From the NCBI GenBank assembly GCA_024231975.1, contig JAAEQB010000068.1:104533-168532 (forward strand): DNA of 64,000 nt. Reading direction: 5' to 3'. The notes under the pieces are model-generated. The model was given only the letters and a program-made list of their open reading frames with translations. It was not told where the DNA came from and ran no database searches. The stretch is from Allobosea sp. Its GTDB lineage: Bacteria; Pseudomonadota; Alphaproteobacteria; Rhizobiales; Beijerinckiaceae. Shown here piece by piece: positions 15,237-24,226 of this stretch. Position 1 is the stretch's first letter; every line of letters begins with the position of its first letter. A program made the translations under genes and the position numbers.

Positions 15237-17003
15237 TCAGACCATCCGATAGGCCATGCGCACGCCGCCCCAATGGCGTCCGGCAACGCGCACCGGCGCA
15301 TCGACCTCGCGCATCAGCTGGATGCCGGCGCTGCCCATGTCGCGCTGGTAGGACTGGATGATGAAGGGCCGAGCCGAGCGCGCCGCCGTGATGCCGGCGC
15401 GATCGTCAAAGATGCGGCGGTCGCGGCTGTAGGCCGGGTTCCAGTCGGGATCGCCGGGCCGCTGCGGCCGCGAGTATTCGGGATGGTGCACCGGAACATA
15501 GCCGTTGCGGTCGATCGGCAAGGTGAAGACGAGGCGCGGATCGCTCGCCTTGGCCTGCTCCATCACCGGCGGCAGGATCGCCTGCAGCACCGGCAGCGCC
15601 CGGTTGGCGAACTGGCGCGGATTTGAATCCGGCACGGGCACATAGTCGGTGTCGAACAGGTCCTCCTCGCTGAGGCGGCCGGTGCGCAGCGCCGCTTCGA
15701 GCAGGGCGGCGACGCGATGCGCAAATTCCTGCGCCTGCTCGATCAGCGGGCGATAGCTCTCCTCGATCTGCGCCAGCCGCCGGTGCAGTGCCGCATGTGC
15801 TTCCTCCTCGCCGCGCTCGAAGGCGATGTGGAGGCCAAGATCGCTGCGCGCCATCACCCTGCACGGCAAGGGCGGCACACCCTCGATCGCGATCGTGCCG
15901 CGCATCCGCGGCCTCAGCTCGGGATCGGCGACCGAGAGCAGCGCGCCGCCGAAGCCGAGGTCGATCGTCTGCCCCGCGGCGACGCGCTCGCCGAATGTGA
16001 GCCTGGCCGGGCACTCGGCCGGGAAACGGTCATGCTGGCGCCGGTCGGCGAAGACGGTGTGGCGCAGCGTCGGCACGAAGCGCTCCAGCAGTCCTTCCGC
16101 CTGGCGCGCGCCCTCGGCCAGCGCGCGCCTGGCGTCGATGTTCTCCTGCGCGGCGGCAAGCGCGACGCGGTCGACCTCGCCGACGCGCTCGCGCACCGTC
16201 TCGATGAAGCGGGCGGTCGCCTCGGCGCTGCGCGACAGTTCCGCCGCCGCGGCAGCTTGCTCCTGCGAGGCCTCGCCGACCGTCGCCATCACCGGGTTGA
16301 CCTCGCCGACCAAACGGAAGGCGTCGGTGACGACGGCGGCCGAGCCCTGCGCCGTCTGGTTCAGCCGGTCGACCTGGTTGCGGATATGGTCGACCGCCTC
16401 GCGCACGCCCAGGGAGAGCGACTTCACCTCCTGCGCGACGACGCCGAAGCCCTTGCCGGCCTCGCCGGCGCGCGCCGCCTCGATGGTGGCGTTGAGGGCG
16501 AGCAGATTGGTCTGGCGGGCGATCTCGGCGATGGCGTCGACGATCGAGCGGATCTCGCTGGTCGCGGCCGCAAGGCCGTTGATCATCTCCGTCGCCTCGG
16601 CGGCGCGCTCGGCGGCGTTGTCGAGCATGTCGCGGGCGCCGGACATGGCGGCACCGACCCGCTCGGCCGCTTCCGAGACCTGCAAGGTCGCCGTCGCCAG
16701 CGCCGAGGAGTTGTCGCTCGCCTGCAGGGCCGCCTCGCGGAGTTCAGCCATGCCGCCGCGGATCTCGCGCGAGCGGATTTCCGAACGCTCGGAGCAGTGC
16801 TCGGCCTGGTCGAGCCCGTCGTTGAGGCGGCGCATCGCCGCGACGACGTCGCTCTCCAGCTCGTTGATCGCCTCGCTGATCGACGTCTCGGTGAGCGGCT
16901 GCGGAGGCGCAGGTGTCTGCGAAACGGCTTGCGGCGCAGCCGGCGCGGCAGCGGGGCCGGCGCGGCCCAACAGGCGCCAGACGGAGCGAGCAAGCATAGG
17001 CAT
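15237..17003 (-). CDS. Soluble methyl-accepting chemotaxis protein with PilZ-like domain
   Basis: A 588-residue chemoreceptor with no membrane segment, so probably cytoplasmic. After a Pro/Ala-rich N terminus comes a long coiled-coil signalling region (about 45-320) with the hairpin tip EIARQTNLLALNATIEAARA and GKGFGVVAQEV. A PilZ-like domain follows (about 340-430: DRRQHDRFPAECPARL and DLGFGG, where the usual Ser of D/N-x-S-x2-G is Gly). The C-terminal sensor-like domain (about 465-588) contains NPAYSRDRRIFDDRAG, IIQSYQRDMG and VAGRHWGGVRMAYR, a module seen in other alphaproteobacterial receptors. It may link cyclic-di-GMP to taxis, but the altered PilZ motif leaves binding open. Confidence 0.9.
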   Translation of the reverse strand: MPMLARSVWRLLGRAGPAAAPAAPQAVSQTPAPPQPLTETSISEAINELESDVVAAMRRLNDGLDQAEHCSERSEIRSREIRGGMAELREAALQASDNSSALATATLQVSEAAERVGAAMSGARDMLDNAAERAAEATEMINGLAAATSEIRSIVDAIAEIARQTNLLALNATIEAARAGEAGKGFGVVAQEVKSLSLGVREAVDHIRNQVDRLNQTAQGSAAVVTDAFRLVGEVNPVMATVGEASQEQAAAAAELSRSAEATARFIETVRERVGEVDRVALAAAQENIDARRALAEGARQAEGLLERFVPTLRHTVFADRRQHDRFPAECPARLTFGERVAAGQTIDLGFGGALLSVADPELRPRMRGTIAIEGVPPLPCRVMARSDLGLHIAFERGEEEAHAALHRRLAQIEESYRPLIEQAQEFAHRVAALLEAALRTGRLSEEDLFDTDYVPVPDSNPRQFANRALPVLQAILPPVMEQAKASDPRLVFTLPIDRNGYVPVHHPEYSRPQRPGDPDWNPAYSRDRRIFDDRAGITAARSARPFIIQSYQRDMGSAGIQLMREVDAPVRVAGRHWGGVRMAYRMV

Positions 17004-17213
17004 TCTCGGGCGAGACAGGATGCCAGAGCATGCGCCGACAGGGTTAACAAAACCCTGCTACCGCGGGCGCAAGGCAGGATTTCCCAGCTCACACCCCTGC
17101 CCGCCACGCAGATGCGCCCGCCTACCGGGCGGGATGGACCGCCACCGCCCGCCCGCCTAGATTGCAGGCAGATTTGGCCGGCAAAGACGGCCTGTTCTTC
17201 CCAGGGATGTTCG

Positions 17214-18353
17214 ATGAGTTCATCGCATTACGACGTGATCGTCGCCGGCGTCGGAGCGATGGGTTCGGCTGCCTGCTGGCACCTGGCCAAGCGCGGGCTG
17301 AAGGTGCTCGGCCTCGAGCGCTTCGATCTCGGCCATGCCATGGGCTCCTCGCACGGGCTGACGCGGATCATCCGCCTCGCCTATTTCGAGGGCTCGCACT
17401 ATGTGCCGATCGTCAAGCGAGCCCATCAGCTCTGGCAGGAGACCGGCGATGCGGCCGGGCTGAAGCTGCTGCATGTCACCGGTTCGCTCGATCTTGCGCC
17501 GGAGGGGCTCGGCCCGGTCGAGTCCTCGCTGCAATCCTGCCTCGACCATGATCTTGAGCACGAAATGCTCGCCCGCGACGAGATCATGCGGCGCTTCCCC
17601 GGCTTCCATTTGCCGGATGGCTATCTTGGCCTCTGGCAGCCGGGCGGCGGCTTCGTCGCCTCGGAGAAGGCGATCTACGCCCATGTCGGGCTGGCGCAGT
17701 CGAAAGGCGCAGACATCCACACGGGCGAGCCGATGCTCGACTGGCAGCCGACCGCCGATGGCGGCGTCACCGTCCGGACCGAGCGAACCACCTATTCGGC
17801 CGGGCGGCTGGTGATCACCTCCGGCGGCTGGATCACCGATGCGGTGCCGCAGCTCGCACGTTCGATGACGACGGTGCGCCAGGCGATCGGCTGGTTCACC
17901 ACGCGCCGCCCGGAGCTGTTCCGCGAAGGCGCCTTCCCCGTCTTCATTCTCAGCGCCGAGGAAGGCACCTTCTACGGCTTCCCGCTCTATGAACATCCCG
18001 GTTTCAAGCTCGGCGGGCCGCATTTCGCGCGCGAGCCGATGGACCCGCGCCAGCCGGACCGCACGCCGAGCCCGAACCAGGTCCGGCTGATCCGCGAATG
18101 CCTGGCGCGCTATCTCCCCGACGCCAATGGCGACCCGCTGACGGTGAAGGGCTGCGTCTACACGGTCTCGCCCGACGAGGACTTCGTCATCGACGCCGTG
18201 CCCGGCGTGCCGCAGGCGGTGTTCGCCTCGGCCTGCTCCGGCCATGGCTTCAAATTCGCCAGCGCGATCGGCGAGATTCTCGCCGACCTTGCCACCAGCG
18301 GCCGCACAGCCTTCGACCTCTCGCCCTTCTCCCTCTCCCGCTTCGACGCCTGA
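17214..18353 (+). CDS. FAD-dependent N-methyl amino-acid oxidase (MSOX/MTOX family)
   Basis: Flavoprotein oxidase of 379 residues like monomeric sarcosine oxidase and N-methyltryptophan oxidase; it would oxidatively demethylate a secondary amine, releasing formaldehyde and peroxide. The FAD-binding start is YDVIVAGVGAMGSAACWHLA and GSSHGLTRIIRLAYFE follows. The C-terminal block KGCVYTVSPDEDFVIDAVP carries the cysteine expected to hold FAD covalently, and CSGHGFKFASAIGEILADLA completes the fold. ATG at 17214 gives the normal N terminus; the same frame stays open far upstream but is a shadow of the receptor gene. Confidence 0.92.
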   Translation: MSSSHYDVIVAGVGAMGSAACWHLAKRGLKVLGLERFDLGHAMGSSHGLTRIIRLAYFEGSHYVPIVKRAHQLWQETGDAAGLKLLHVTGSLDLAPEGLGPVESSLQSCLDHDLEHEMLARDEIMRRFPGFHLPDGYLGLWQPGGGFVASEKAIYAHVGLAQSKGADIHTGEPMLDWQPTADGGVTVRTERTTYSAGRLVITSGGWITDAVPQLARSMTTVRQAIGWFTTRRPELFREGAFPVFILSAEEGTFYGFPLYEHPGFKLGGPHFAREPMDPRQPDRTPSPNQVRLIRECLARYLPDANGDPLTVKGCVYTVSPDEDFVIDAVPGVPQAVFASACSGHGFKFASAIGEILADLATSGRTAFDLSPFSLSRFDA

Positions 18354-18434
18354 ACCGTCGATCCGGCGCGGCGCCTTGCCGCTCGGCCTGCATGAGGCCT
18401 GGCGGACGGTACGCAAAGCCTGACAGGACCCGCC

Positions 18435-19337
18435 TTGGCCACCGCCGCCCAGAACCGCCGCGGAATCATCGCCATGATGGCGGCGATGACGCTTTTCTGC
18501 TGCAACGACGCGCTGATGAAGCTCGCCCGCGAGGTCTTCCCGGCCGGCCAGGCGCTGGCGCTGCGCACCATCTTCGCCATGGTGGCCAGCCTTGCCCTGG
18601 TCGTGTTCATGAGCGACTGGCGCAAGTTGCCGCTCGGGCTGAGGCCGGTGGTCCTGGCACGCGCAGGTTTCGAAGCACTGTGCGCACTGACCTTCATCTG
18701 GGCATTGGGTTTGCTACCGCTCGCCAACATCACGGCGATCGTGATGGCCTCACCTTTGCTCATCGTCTTGCTGGCGGTGCTGCTGCGGATCGAATCTGTC
18801 GGCTGGCGACGGGCCCTGGCGTTGACGGTCGGCTTCATTGGCGTGCTGATCGTGATGCGCCCAAGCGCGGACGGCTTCAGTGCAGCCGCGCTGGTCGCGC
18901 TCGCCGGCGCCGGCTTCGTGGCGATCCGCGATCTGACGACCCGTTTCATCAGCAGCGACGTGCCGTCGACCGTCGTATCCCTGACCGCAACGGTGGTCGT
19001 CGGGCTACTGGGCGTCGGCATGAGCGCGCTCGAAACCTGGCAGTCGCCCGGGCGGATCGAGCTCGCCTATCTCGCAGGCGCTGCGCTTCTGGTCACAGCC
19101 GGCAGCTTCAGCATCATCAGCGCCTTCCGCAACACTGATGTCGGCGTCGTCGCGGGCTATCGCTACTCCGTCGTCCCGATCGCGGTGCTGATCGGCTGGC
19201 TGGTCTGGGGCGAGACGCCGGACAAGATCGCCTACGCCGGGATCGCCCTGATCGTCGGCAGCGGCCTCTACACCTTGCATCGGCAGCGCGTGCGCCCCGA
19301 TTCGAAACTCAAGCCCGAGAGCACGAAGCCGCTATGA
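18435..19337 (+). CDS. DMT-superfamily EamA transporter
   Basis: Inner-membrane protein of 300 residues with ten hydrophobic segments in two EamA repeats (FCCNDALMKLAREVFPAGQALALRT in the first; RYSVVPIAVLIGWLVWGETP in the second). Such proteins export amino acids or other metabolites. The ORF opens with TTG at 18435, preceded by AGGA; an ATG at 18474 is an alternative. Its stop overlaps the ATG of the MFS gene (ATGA), so the two exporters are co-translated. Confidence 0.87.
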   Translation: MATAAQNRRGIIAMMAAMTLFCCNDALMKLAREVFPAGQALALRTIFAMVASLALVVFMSDWRKLPLGLRPVVLARAGFEALCALTFIWALGLLPLANITAIVMASPLLIVLLAVLLRIESVGWRRALALTVGFIGVLIVMRPSADGFSAAALVALAGAGFVAIRDLTTRFISSDVPSTVVSLTATVVVGLLGVGMSALETWQSPGRIELAYLAGAALLVTAGSFSIISAFRNTDVGVVAGYRYSVVPIAVLIGWLVWGETPDKIAYAGIALIVGSGLYTLHRQRVRPDSKLKPESTKPL

Positions 19338-20512
19338 ACAAGGCGCGGCCGACTCTCACCGTCCTCGTCGCGATCTCGACGCTGCAGCCGATCGCCCTCA
19401 ACATGCTGGCGCCGGCGACCCCGGCGCTCGCCCGCAACTTCGCCACCAGCTATGCCACGATCCAGCTGACGCTGACCCTCTTCCTGGTCGCCGTCGCGCT
19501 GACGCAGCTCATCGTCGGCCCACTGTCGGACCGCTATGGGCGCCGCCCCTGCGTGCTCGCCGGCACGGCGGTTTTCGCGGCAGGCTCGGTGCTCGGCGCC
19601 CTGGCGGACAGCGCCGGGACCCTGCTGTTCGCGCGCGTGCTCGAAGGCGCCGGCTCCGGCACGACCTTCGCCCTGGCGCGCGCCATCATCCGCGACACCG
19701 CTGGCCGCGACCAGGCAGCACGGCAGATCGCGACCGTGACCATGGTCATGGTGGTCGCGCCGATGATCACGCCCTATCTCGGCGGCCATATCGAGACCAA
19801 TCTCGGCTGGCGCATGATCTTCTGGTCGATGGCCGCCACCGCGGCGATCGTGCTGGTGCTGGTCGGCCTGCGCCTGCCGGAGACGGCGCCCAATGTCGGG
19901 GTGCGGACCTCGCTCACCGGCATCTTCCGGGCCTTTCCGGAGCTGGCGCGCGACCTCAGCTTCATCAGGAACGTGGTCGCACTGGCGATGACCTCGGCGG
20001 CCTTCTTCGCCTTCATCGCCGCGGCGCCCTTCATCGTGGTCGAGACGATGGGGCGCGGCTCCGACACCTATGGCGCCTATTTCATCCTCAACGCCTTCGG
20101 CTACATGGTGGGCAATTTCACCATGTCCCGATTGGTGCTCCGGCACGGCACGGCAAAGATGGCCTGGATCGGCCTGATCATCTCCTTCGTGGCGCTCACG
20201 GTCGCCTTCGCGATCGCACTGACGCCATGGTGGACGCCACTGACCCTGTTCCTACCGCTCGCGTTCAGCGCGATCGGCAATGGATTGACCCTCCCCGGGG
20301 CCACCGCGGCGGCACTTTCGGCGCGGCCGGAGCTCGCCGGCTCGGCCGCCGGCCTTGCGGGGGCGATCCAGCTCGGCTCCGGCGCGCTCGCGACCGTGCT
20401 GATCAGCTCGCTGGTGGCACATTGGCCGCCGGCACTGATGGCGATGATGTGGCTGATGCTGATCGTCGCAATCATCGCATTGCGCAGTGAGCCGCGTAGG
20501 CGAAAGGACTGA
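19334..20512 (+). CDS. MFS drug-resistance transporter (Bcr/CflA family)
   Basis: A 392-residue 12-TM proton-driven exporter of the Bcr/CflA group. The loop 2-3 signature VGPLSDRYGRRPCVLAG and the segment EGAGSGTTFALARAIIRDTAGR are typical. It overlaps the EamA gene by four bases, forming a two-exporter operon. Substrate unknown. No regulator is adjacent. Confidence 0.9.
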   Translation: MNKARPTLTVLVAISTLQPIALNMLAPATPALARNFATSYATIQLTLTLFLVAVALTQLIVGPLSDRYGRRPCVLAGTAVFAAGSVLGALADSAGTLLFARVLEGAGSGTTFALARAIIRDTAGRDQAARQIATVTMVMVVAPMITPYLGGHIETNLGWRMIFWSMAATAAIVLVLVGLRLPETAPNVGVRTSLTGIFRAFPELARDLSFIRNVVALAMTSAAFFAFIAAAPFIVVETMGRGSDTYGAYFILNAFGYMVGNFTMSRLVLRHGTAKMAWIGLIISFVALTVAFAIALTPWWTPLTLFLPLAFSAIGNGLTLPGATAAALSARPELAGSAAGLAGAIQLGSGALATVLISSLVAHWPPALMAMMWLMLIVAIIALRSEPRRRKD

Positions 20513-20621
20513 TCCACAGCGCCTTGCGCGGCGCAATGTTGTGCGGCATGTAGCAATCGTATAACCGCCCTTCGCAAACCGCATGATGCGGCCACAATCC
20601 ACGAGGTCAGGGAGGACTGAG

Positions 20622-21221
20622 GTGGACGCACCCCTCGCTTTGAGCCGCGCGATCGACACGCTCAATCTCAAGATCGGCCGATCCGTGGCCTGGCTAATCC
20701 TCGTTGCCGTCATCGTCTCCGCCGTCAACGCGATCATCCGCAAGGTCTTCAACGTCTCGTCGAACGCCTGGCTGGAACTGCAATGGGTGCTGTTCGGCGC
20801 CGTGTTCCTGCTCTGCGCCTCCTGGACGCTGCAGGTGAAGGAACACATCCGCATCGACATCGTGAACAACCTGCTGCCGAAGCGCGTGCAGCAATGGATC
20901 GACCTGATCGGCCATCTCCTGTTCCTGCTGCCGTTCTGCGCGCTGATGGTCTACCACTCCGGCCCGTTCTTCATGCGCTCCTATCAGGTCAACGAGCAGT
21001 CGCTCTCGGCCGGCGGCCTGCCGCAATGGCCGGCGAAGGGGCTCGTCATCGTCGGCTTCTTCCTGCTGCTGCTGCAGGGCATCTCGGAAGTGATCAAGCA
21101 GATCGCGATCATGACCGGCAAGCTCGATGACGACGCCCATGGCGGCGGCCACGCCGCCGCCGCGGAAGCCGAGGCCCAGCGCCTGATCGACCAGGCCAAG
21201 GCCGAAGGCCTCGCCCCGTGA
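20622..21221 (+). CDS. TRAP transporter small permease (DctQ/FcbT2)
   Basis: Four-TM small membrane subunit of a TRAP transporter, 199 residues from the GTG at 20622 (GGAGG seven bases upstream); an upstream in-frame ATG at 20583 lacks a ribosome site. Family blocks are visible: NAIIRKVFNVSSNAWLELQWVLFG and LCASWTLQVKEHIRIDI. The C-terminal tail is Ala/His-rich. GTGA overlap with the large permease. The two likely act with one or both binding proteins at 24.6-27.0 kb. Confidence 0.92.
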   Translation: MDAPLALSRAIDTLNLKIGRSVAWLILVAVIVSAVNAIIRKVFNVSSNAWLELQWVLFGAVFLLCASWTLQVKEHIRIDIVNNLLPKRVQQWIDLIGHLLFLLPFCALMVYHSGPFFMRSYQVNEQSLSAGGLPQWPAKGLVIVGFFLLLLQGISEVIKQIAIMTGKLDDDAHGGGHAAAAEAEAQRLIDQAKAEGLAP

Positions 21222-23029
21222 GCCCAGACGCAGCTTCCCGGACCCGCTCCATGACCCTCCTTCGCTCTGCCGCGCTGCTGCTCGCGCTCACCGCAGCCGC
21301 CTTCCTCAGCCTGCACACCGGCGACGCCCACGCCGCCGGGATCGGCGACTTCCTGCGCACAAACATGGCGCCGGTGATGTTCGCCGCGCTCGTGCTCTTC
21401 CTGCTGCTCGGCTATCCAGTCGCCTTCGCGCTCGCCGCCAACGGCCTGTTCTTCGCGCTGGTCGGCATCGAGCTCGGCATGTTCCAGGAGAACTTCCTGC
21501 AGGCCTTGCCGGAACGCATCTACGGCACGATGAACAACGACGTGCTGCTGGCGATCCCGTTCTTCACCTTCATGGGCCTGGTGCTGGAGCGCTCGGGCAT
21601 GGCCGAGGACCTGCTCGACACGATCGGCCAGCTCTTCGGGCCGATCCGCGGCGGCCTCGCCTATGCGGTGATCTTCGTCGGCGCGCTGCTCGCAGCGACC
21701 ACCGGCGTCGTCGCGGCGTCCGTCATCTCGATGGGGCTGATCTCGCTGCCGATCATGCTGCGCTACGGCTATGACCGGCGCCTCGCCTCGGGCGTGATCG
21801 CGGCATCCGGCACGCTGGCGCAGATCATCCCGCCCTCGCTCGTCCTGATCGTGCTCGCCGACCAGCTCGGCCGCTCGGTCGGCGACATGTATGAGGGTGC
21901 CTTCATCCCCGGCCTGGTGCTGGCCGGGCTATACGCCGGCTATGTCTTCCTGATCACCATCGTCAAGCCGGACCGCGCGCCCGGCCTGCCGCCGGAGGCG
22001 CAGACATTGCGCGATGCCGACGGCAAGACCCGGCGCTTCTCGCTGCTGGTGGTGACGATCATCGCCTTCGCCCTCGCCATCGCCTACATGAAGTACTTCA
22101 CCAAGGTCGGCGGCGGCGCGGATTTCGTGATCCTGACGATGTCGGTAGCGGTCGCGGTCTCCTTCGTGATCGCGCTGGTCAACAAGTTCCTGAAGCTCAA
22201 CCTGCTCTCGCGCATGACCGAGCAGGTCATCTTCGTGATGGTGCCGCCGCTGGCGCTGATCTTCCTGGTGCTCGGCACGATCTTCATCGGCGTCGCCACG
22301 CCGACCGAAGGCGGCGCCATGGGCGCGGCCGGCGCGATCCTGCTCGCCTGGGGCAAGAAGCGCATGACCTTCGACCTGCTGCGGCAGGCGACCGAATCGA
22401 CCGCCAAGCTCTCGGCCTTCGTGCTGTTCATCCTGGTCGGCGCGCGCGTGTTCTCGCTGACCTTCTACGGCGTCAACGGCCATGTCTGGGTCGAGCACCT
22501 GCTGGTCTCGCTGCCGGGCGGCCAGGCGGGCTTCCTGATCGTCGTCAACGTCCTGGTCTTCCTGCTCGCCTTCTTCCTCGACTTCTTCGAGCTCGCCTTC
22601 ATCATCGTGCCGTTGCTCGGCCCGGCGGCCGACAAGCTCGGCATCGACCTGATCTGGTTCGGCGTCATCCTCGGCGTGAACATGCAGACCTCGTTCATGC
22701 ACCCGCCCTTCGGCTTCGCCCTGTTCTTCCTGCGCTCGGTCGCGCCGAAGAAGGCCTACAAGGACAAGATCACCGGCAAGATGATGGAGCCGGTGACGAC
22801 CGGGCAGATCTACTGGGGCGCTGTGCCCTTCGTGGTGATCCAGTGCATCATGGTCGCGCTCGTCGTGCTCTTCCCGCAAATGGTGATGCACTACAAGAAC
22901 TCGGGCATTCAGCTCGACCAGCAGCAGATCAACAAGCAGCTCGACAGCATCAGCATACCGGGCCTCGGCGGCTCCGGCGGATTGCCCGGGCTCGACCTCA
23001 ATGCCCCGCCGACGCTGAACCTCAAGTGA
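21218..23029 (+). CDS. TRAP transporter large permease (DctM/FcbT3)
   Basis: Large channel subunit of a Na+-dependent TRAP transporter, 603 residues, longer than typical DctM (about 430) and fitting the FcbT3 mannitol/chloroaromatic type. Several TM helices carry the usual blocks: AIPFFTFMGLVLERSGMAEDL, ATTGVVAASVISMGLISLPIM, SGTLAQIIPPSLVLIVLADQ and GVATPTEGGAMGAAGA. The C-terminal tail is Gly/Leu-rich. GTG start overlaps the small-permease stop. A repeat and a strong terminator follow. Confidence 0.94.
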   Translation: MSPDAASRTRSMTLLRSAALLLALTAAAFLSLHTGDAHAAGIGDFLRTNMAPVMFAALVLFLLLGYPVAFALAANGLFFALVGIELGMFQENFLQALPERIYGTMNNDVLLAIPFFTFMGLVLERSGMAEDLLDTIGQLFGPIRGGLAYAVIFVGALLAATTGVVAASVISMGLISLPIMLRYGYDRRLASGVIAASGTLAQIIPPSLVLIVLADQLGRSVGDMYEGAFIPGLVLAGLYAGYVFLITIVKPDRAPGLPPEAQTLRDADGKTRRFSLLVVTIIAFALAIAYMKYFTKVGGGADFVILTMSVAVAVSFVIALVNKFLKLNLLSRMTEQVIFVMVPPLALIFLVLGTIFIGVATPTEGGAMGAAGAILLAWGKKRMTFDLLRQATESTAKLSAFVLFILVGARVFSLTFYGVNGHVWVEHLLVSLPGGQAGFLIVVNVLVFLLAFFLDFFELAFIIVPLLGPAADKLGIDLIWFGVILGVNMQTSFMHPPFGFALFFLRSVAPKKAYKDKITGKMMEPVTTGQIYWGAVPFVVIQCIMVALVVLFPQMVMHYKNSGIQLDQQQINKQLDSISIPGLGGSGGLPGLDLNAPPTLNLK

Positions 23030-23038
23030 GGCGCTATG

Positions 23039-23138
23039 GCATCGGACCGAAAAGTGGAATCCACTTCTCGGAAAAATCCGATGCGATAACAAAGTGATAG
23101 ATCATCGTGATCGCGTCCGATCGGACGCGCGATGATCT
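23039..23138. repeat. Double palindromic interspersed repeat
   Basis: Two consecutive hairpins: GCATCGGA...TCCGATGC (23039-23084) enclosing GAAAAGTGGAATCCACTTCT, and AGATCATCG...CGATGATCT (23099-23138) enclosing GCGTCCGATCGGACGC. Same family style as the elements at 7.6, 38.7 and 60.6 kb. Confidence 0.75.
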
Positions 23139-23153
23139 AAGGCCAGAACGACG

Positions 23154-23187
23154 AAGCCCCGGATCGACGATCCGGGGCTTTTTCTTT
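23154..23187 (+). terminator. Rho-independent terminator after TRAP permease
   Basis: Stem AAGCCCCGGATCG / CGATCCGGGGCTT followed by TTTCTTT. It closes the TRAP permease operon 125 bases after the stop codon. Confidence 0.88.
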
Positions 23188-23210
23188 CAGCGGTAGGGGC
23201 CGGGCTCAGT

Positions 23211-23600
23211 TCACCAGCGCTGCCAACCGTTGTTCAGGTTGTTGTCGACCCGGCCGCGGCCGCTGACGACGGCACGGACCTCGCCAACGGAGGTCTGGCT
23301 GCGCGCCTCACCATAGACCATCGCATCCGCACCGGAGCCGTAGCCGCGATTGCTAGAGCTCTTGCCGAATTCGACACGGACCCCACCGCCGACGCGGACG
23401 CAGGCCGAGGAGCCTTCGACGCGGACGAAGCCCGGCCCGTATTCCGGGCAAGGACGCGCCGCCTGGCTCGACGCGGAGGGCGCTGCAACCGGCTTGGTCT
23501 TGGCGGGGCCGCGACCGGGAAGCGGCTCGCCGATCGACTGGGCGGCGGCGAGCGCCGGCAGGCAGAGGGTCGCGAGGATGATGGCGAATGGCAGCTTCAT
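23211..23600 (-). CDS. Small secreted protein with porin-like N-terminal motif
   Basis: A 129-residue secreted protein: signal peptide MKLPFAIILATLCLPALAAA, a Pro/Lys/Ala linker, then CPEYGPGFVRVEGSSACVRV followed by GGGVRVEFG. This segment closely resembles the start of alphaproteobacterial Porin_2 proteins (C-x-YG-x-GF...GT-x-TC-x-x-GG-x-VR), with two cysteines that could pair. The rest of a porin is absent; the tail is short and Arg/Gly/Asn-rich. Start at 23600 is set by the signal peptide. Function unknown. Confidence 0.75.
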   Translation of the reverse strand: MKLPFAIILATLCLPALAAAQSIGEPLPGRGPAKTKPVAAPSASSQAARPCPEYGPGFVRVEGSSACVRVGGGVRVEFGKSSSNRGYGSGADAMVYGEARSQTSVGEVRAVVSGRGRVDNNLNNGWQRW

Positions 23601-23668
23601 GAGTGCCTCGATTTGCGTTGACCGGCAGGATAGCGCCTCGAACAAGGCTGGGCTAGGGCAACCACGGC

Positions 23669-24115
23669 TCAACCGGCCCTGACACTCTCCGCCAGGATCG
23701 GCGCCGTCTCGATCTCGCCGACGCCAGGCACGGCGCTCAGCCTGTCGACCAATTGCGACAGGGCTGGCGCATTGTCCGTCTCGACGATCAACATGGCGTC
23801 GACGGGACCCGCGAGCGAATAGCAGGCGGCGATCTCAGGCCAATGCCGGAAGCGATCGAGCACGGTGGCGCAGGGGCGCGTGCGGATGCGTAGCGAGAGC
23901 ATGGCGCGGGTGGTCGGCGCCTTCGGCCTGTCACCCAGCCTGACGGTGTAGCCGAGGATGACGCCGTCGCGCTCGAGCCTCGCCATGCGCTCCTGGATCG
24001 CGGTGCGCGAGAGACCTGCATCGCGCGCCAGCGCTGTGAAGGAGGCGCGCGCATCGGCCTGGAGCAGCGCGAGCAGCTTCCGGTCGATGGCGTCGAGCTC
24101 ACCGTCGTTTCGCAA
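23669..24115 (-). CDS. Lrp/AsnC family transcriptional regulator
   Basis: A 148-residue regulator: helix-turn-helix DAIDRKLLALLQADARASF and LARDAGLSRTAIQERMARLE, then the RAM ligand-binding domain (CYSLAGPVDAMLIVETDN). No ATG gives a sensible start. TTG at 24115 with GGAGGG six bases upstream does. It diverges from the cupin gene, which it may control; members usually sense amino acids. Confidence 0.88.
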   Translation of the reverse strand: MRNDGELDAIDRKLLALLQADARASFTALARDAGLSRTAIQERMARLERDGVILGYTVRLGDRPKAPTTRAMLSLRIRTRPCATVLDRFRHWPEIAACYSLAGPVDAMLIVETDNAPALSQLVDRLSAVPGVGEIETAPILAESVRAG

Positions 24116-24226
24116 GCGAGATCCCTCCAGAAACCGCCGATCGCAGGCATAGCCCGCGTCTTGCCTATGGCATGGGTGGCGGCGGCGGTGAAGATTCCGG
24201 GCCTCTTCCAGCATCGGAGAACGGGA

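Noticed and set aside
15717..17213. Plus-strand in-frame extension of the flavin oxidase gene
   Set aside because: Lies opposite the chemoreceptor gene and is not protein-like; the oxidase begins normally at 17214.
17220..18416. 398-codon minus-strand ORF opposite the flavin oxidase
   Set aside because: Antisense shadow; the plus-strand frame has complete MSOX/MTOX motifs.
21929..23092. 387-codon minus-strand ORF opposite the TRAP large permease
   Set aside because: His/Arg/Asp-rich composition with no domain; a typical high-GC shadow of the clear permease gene.
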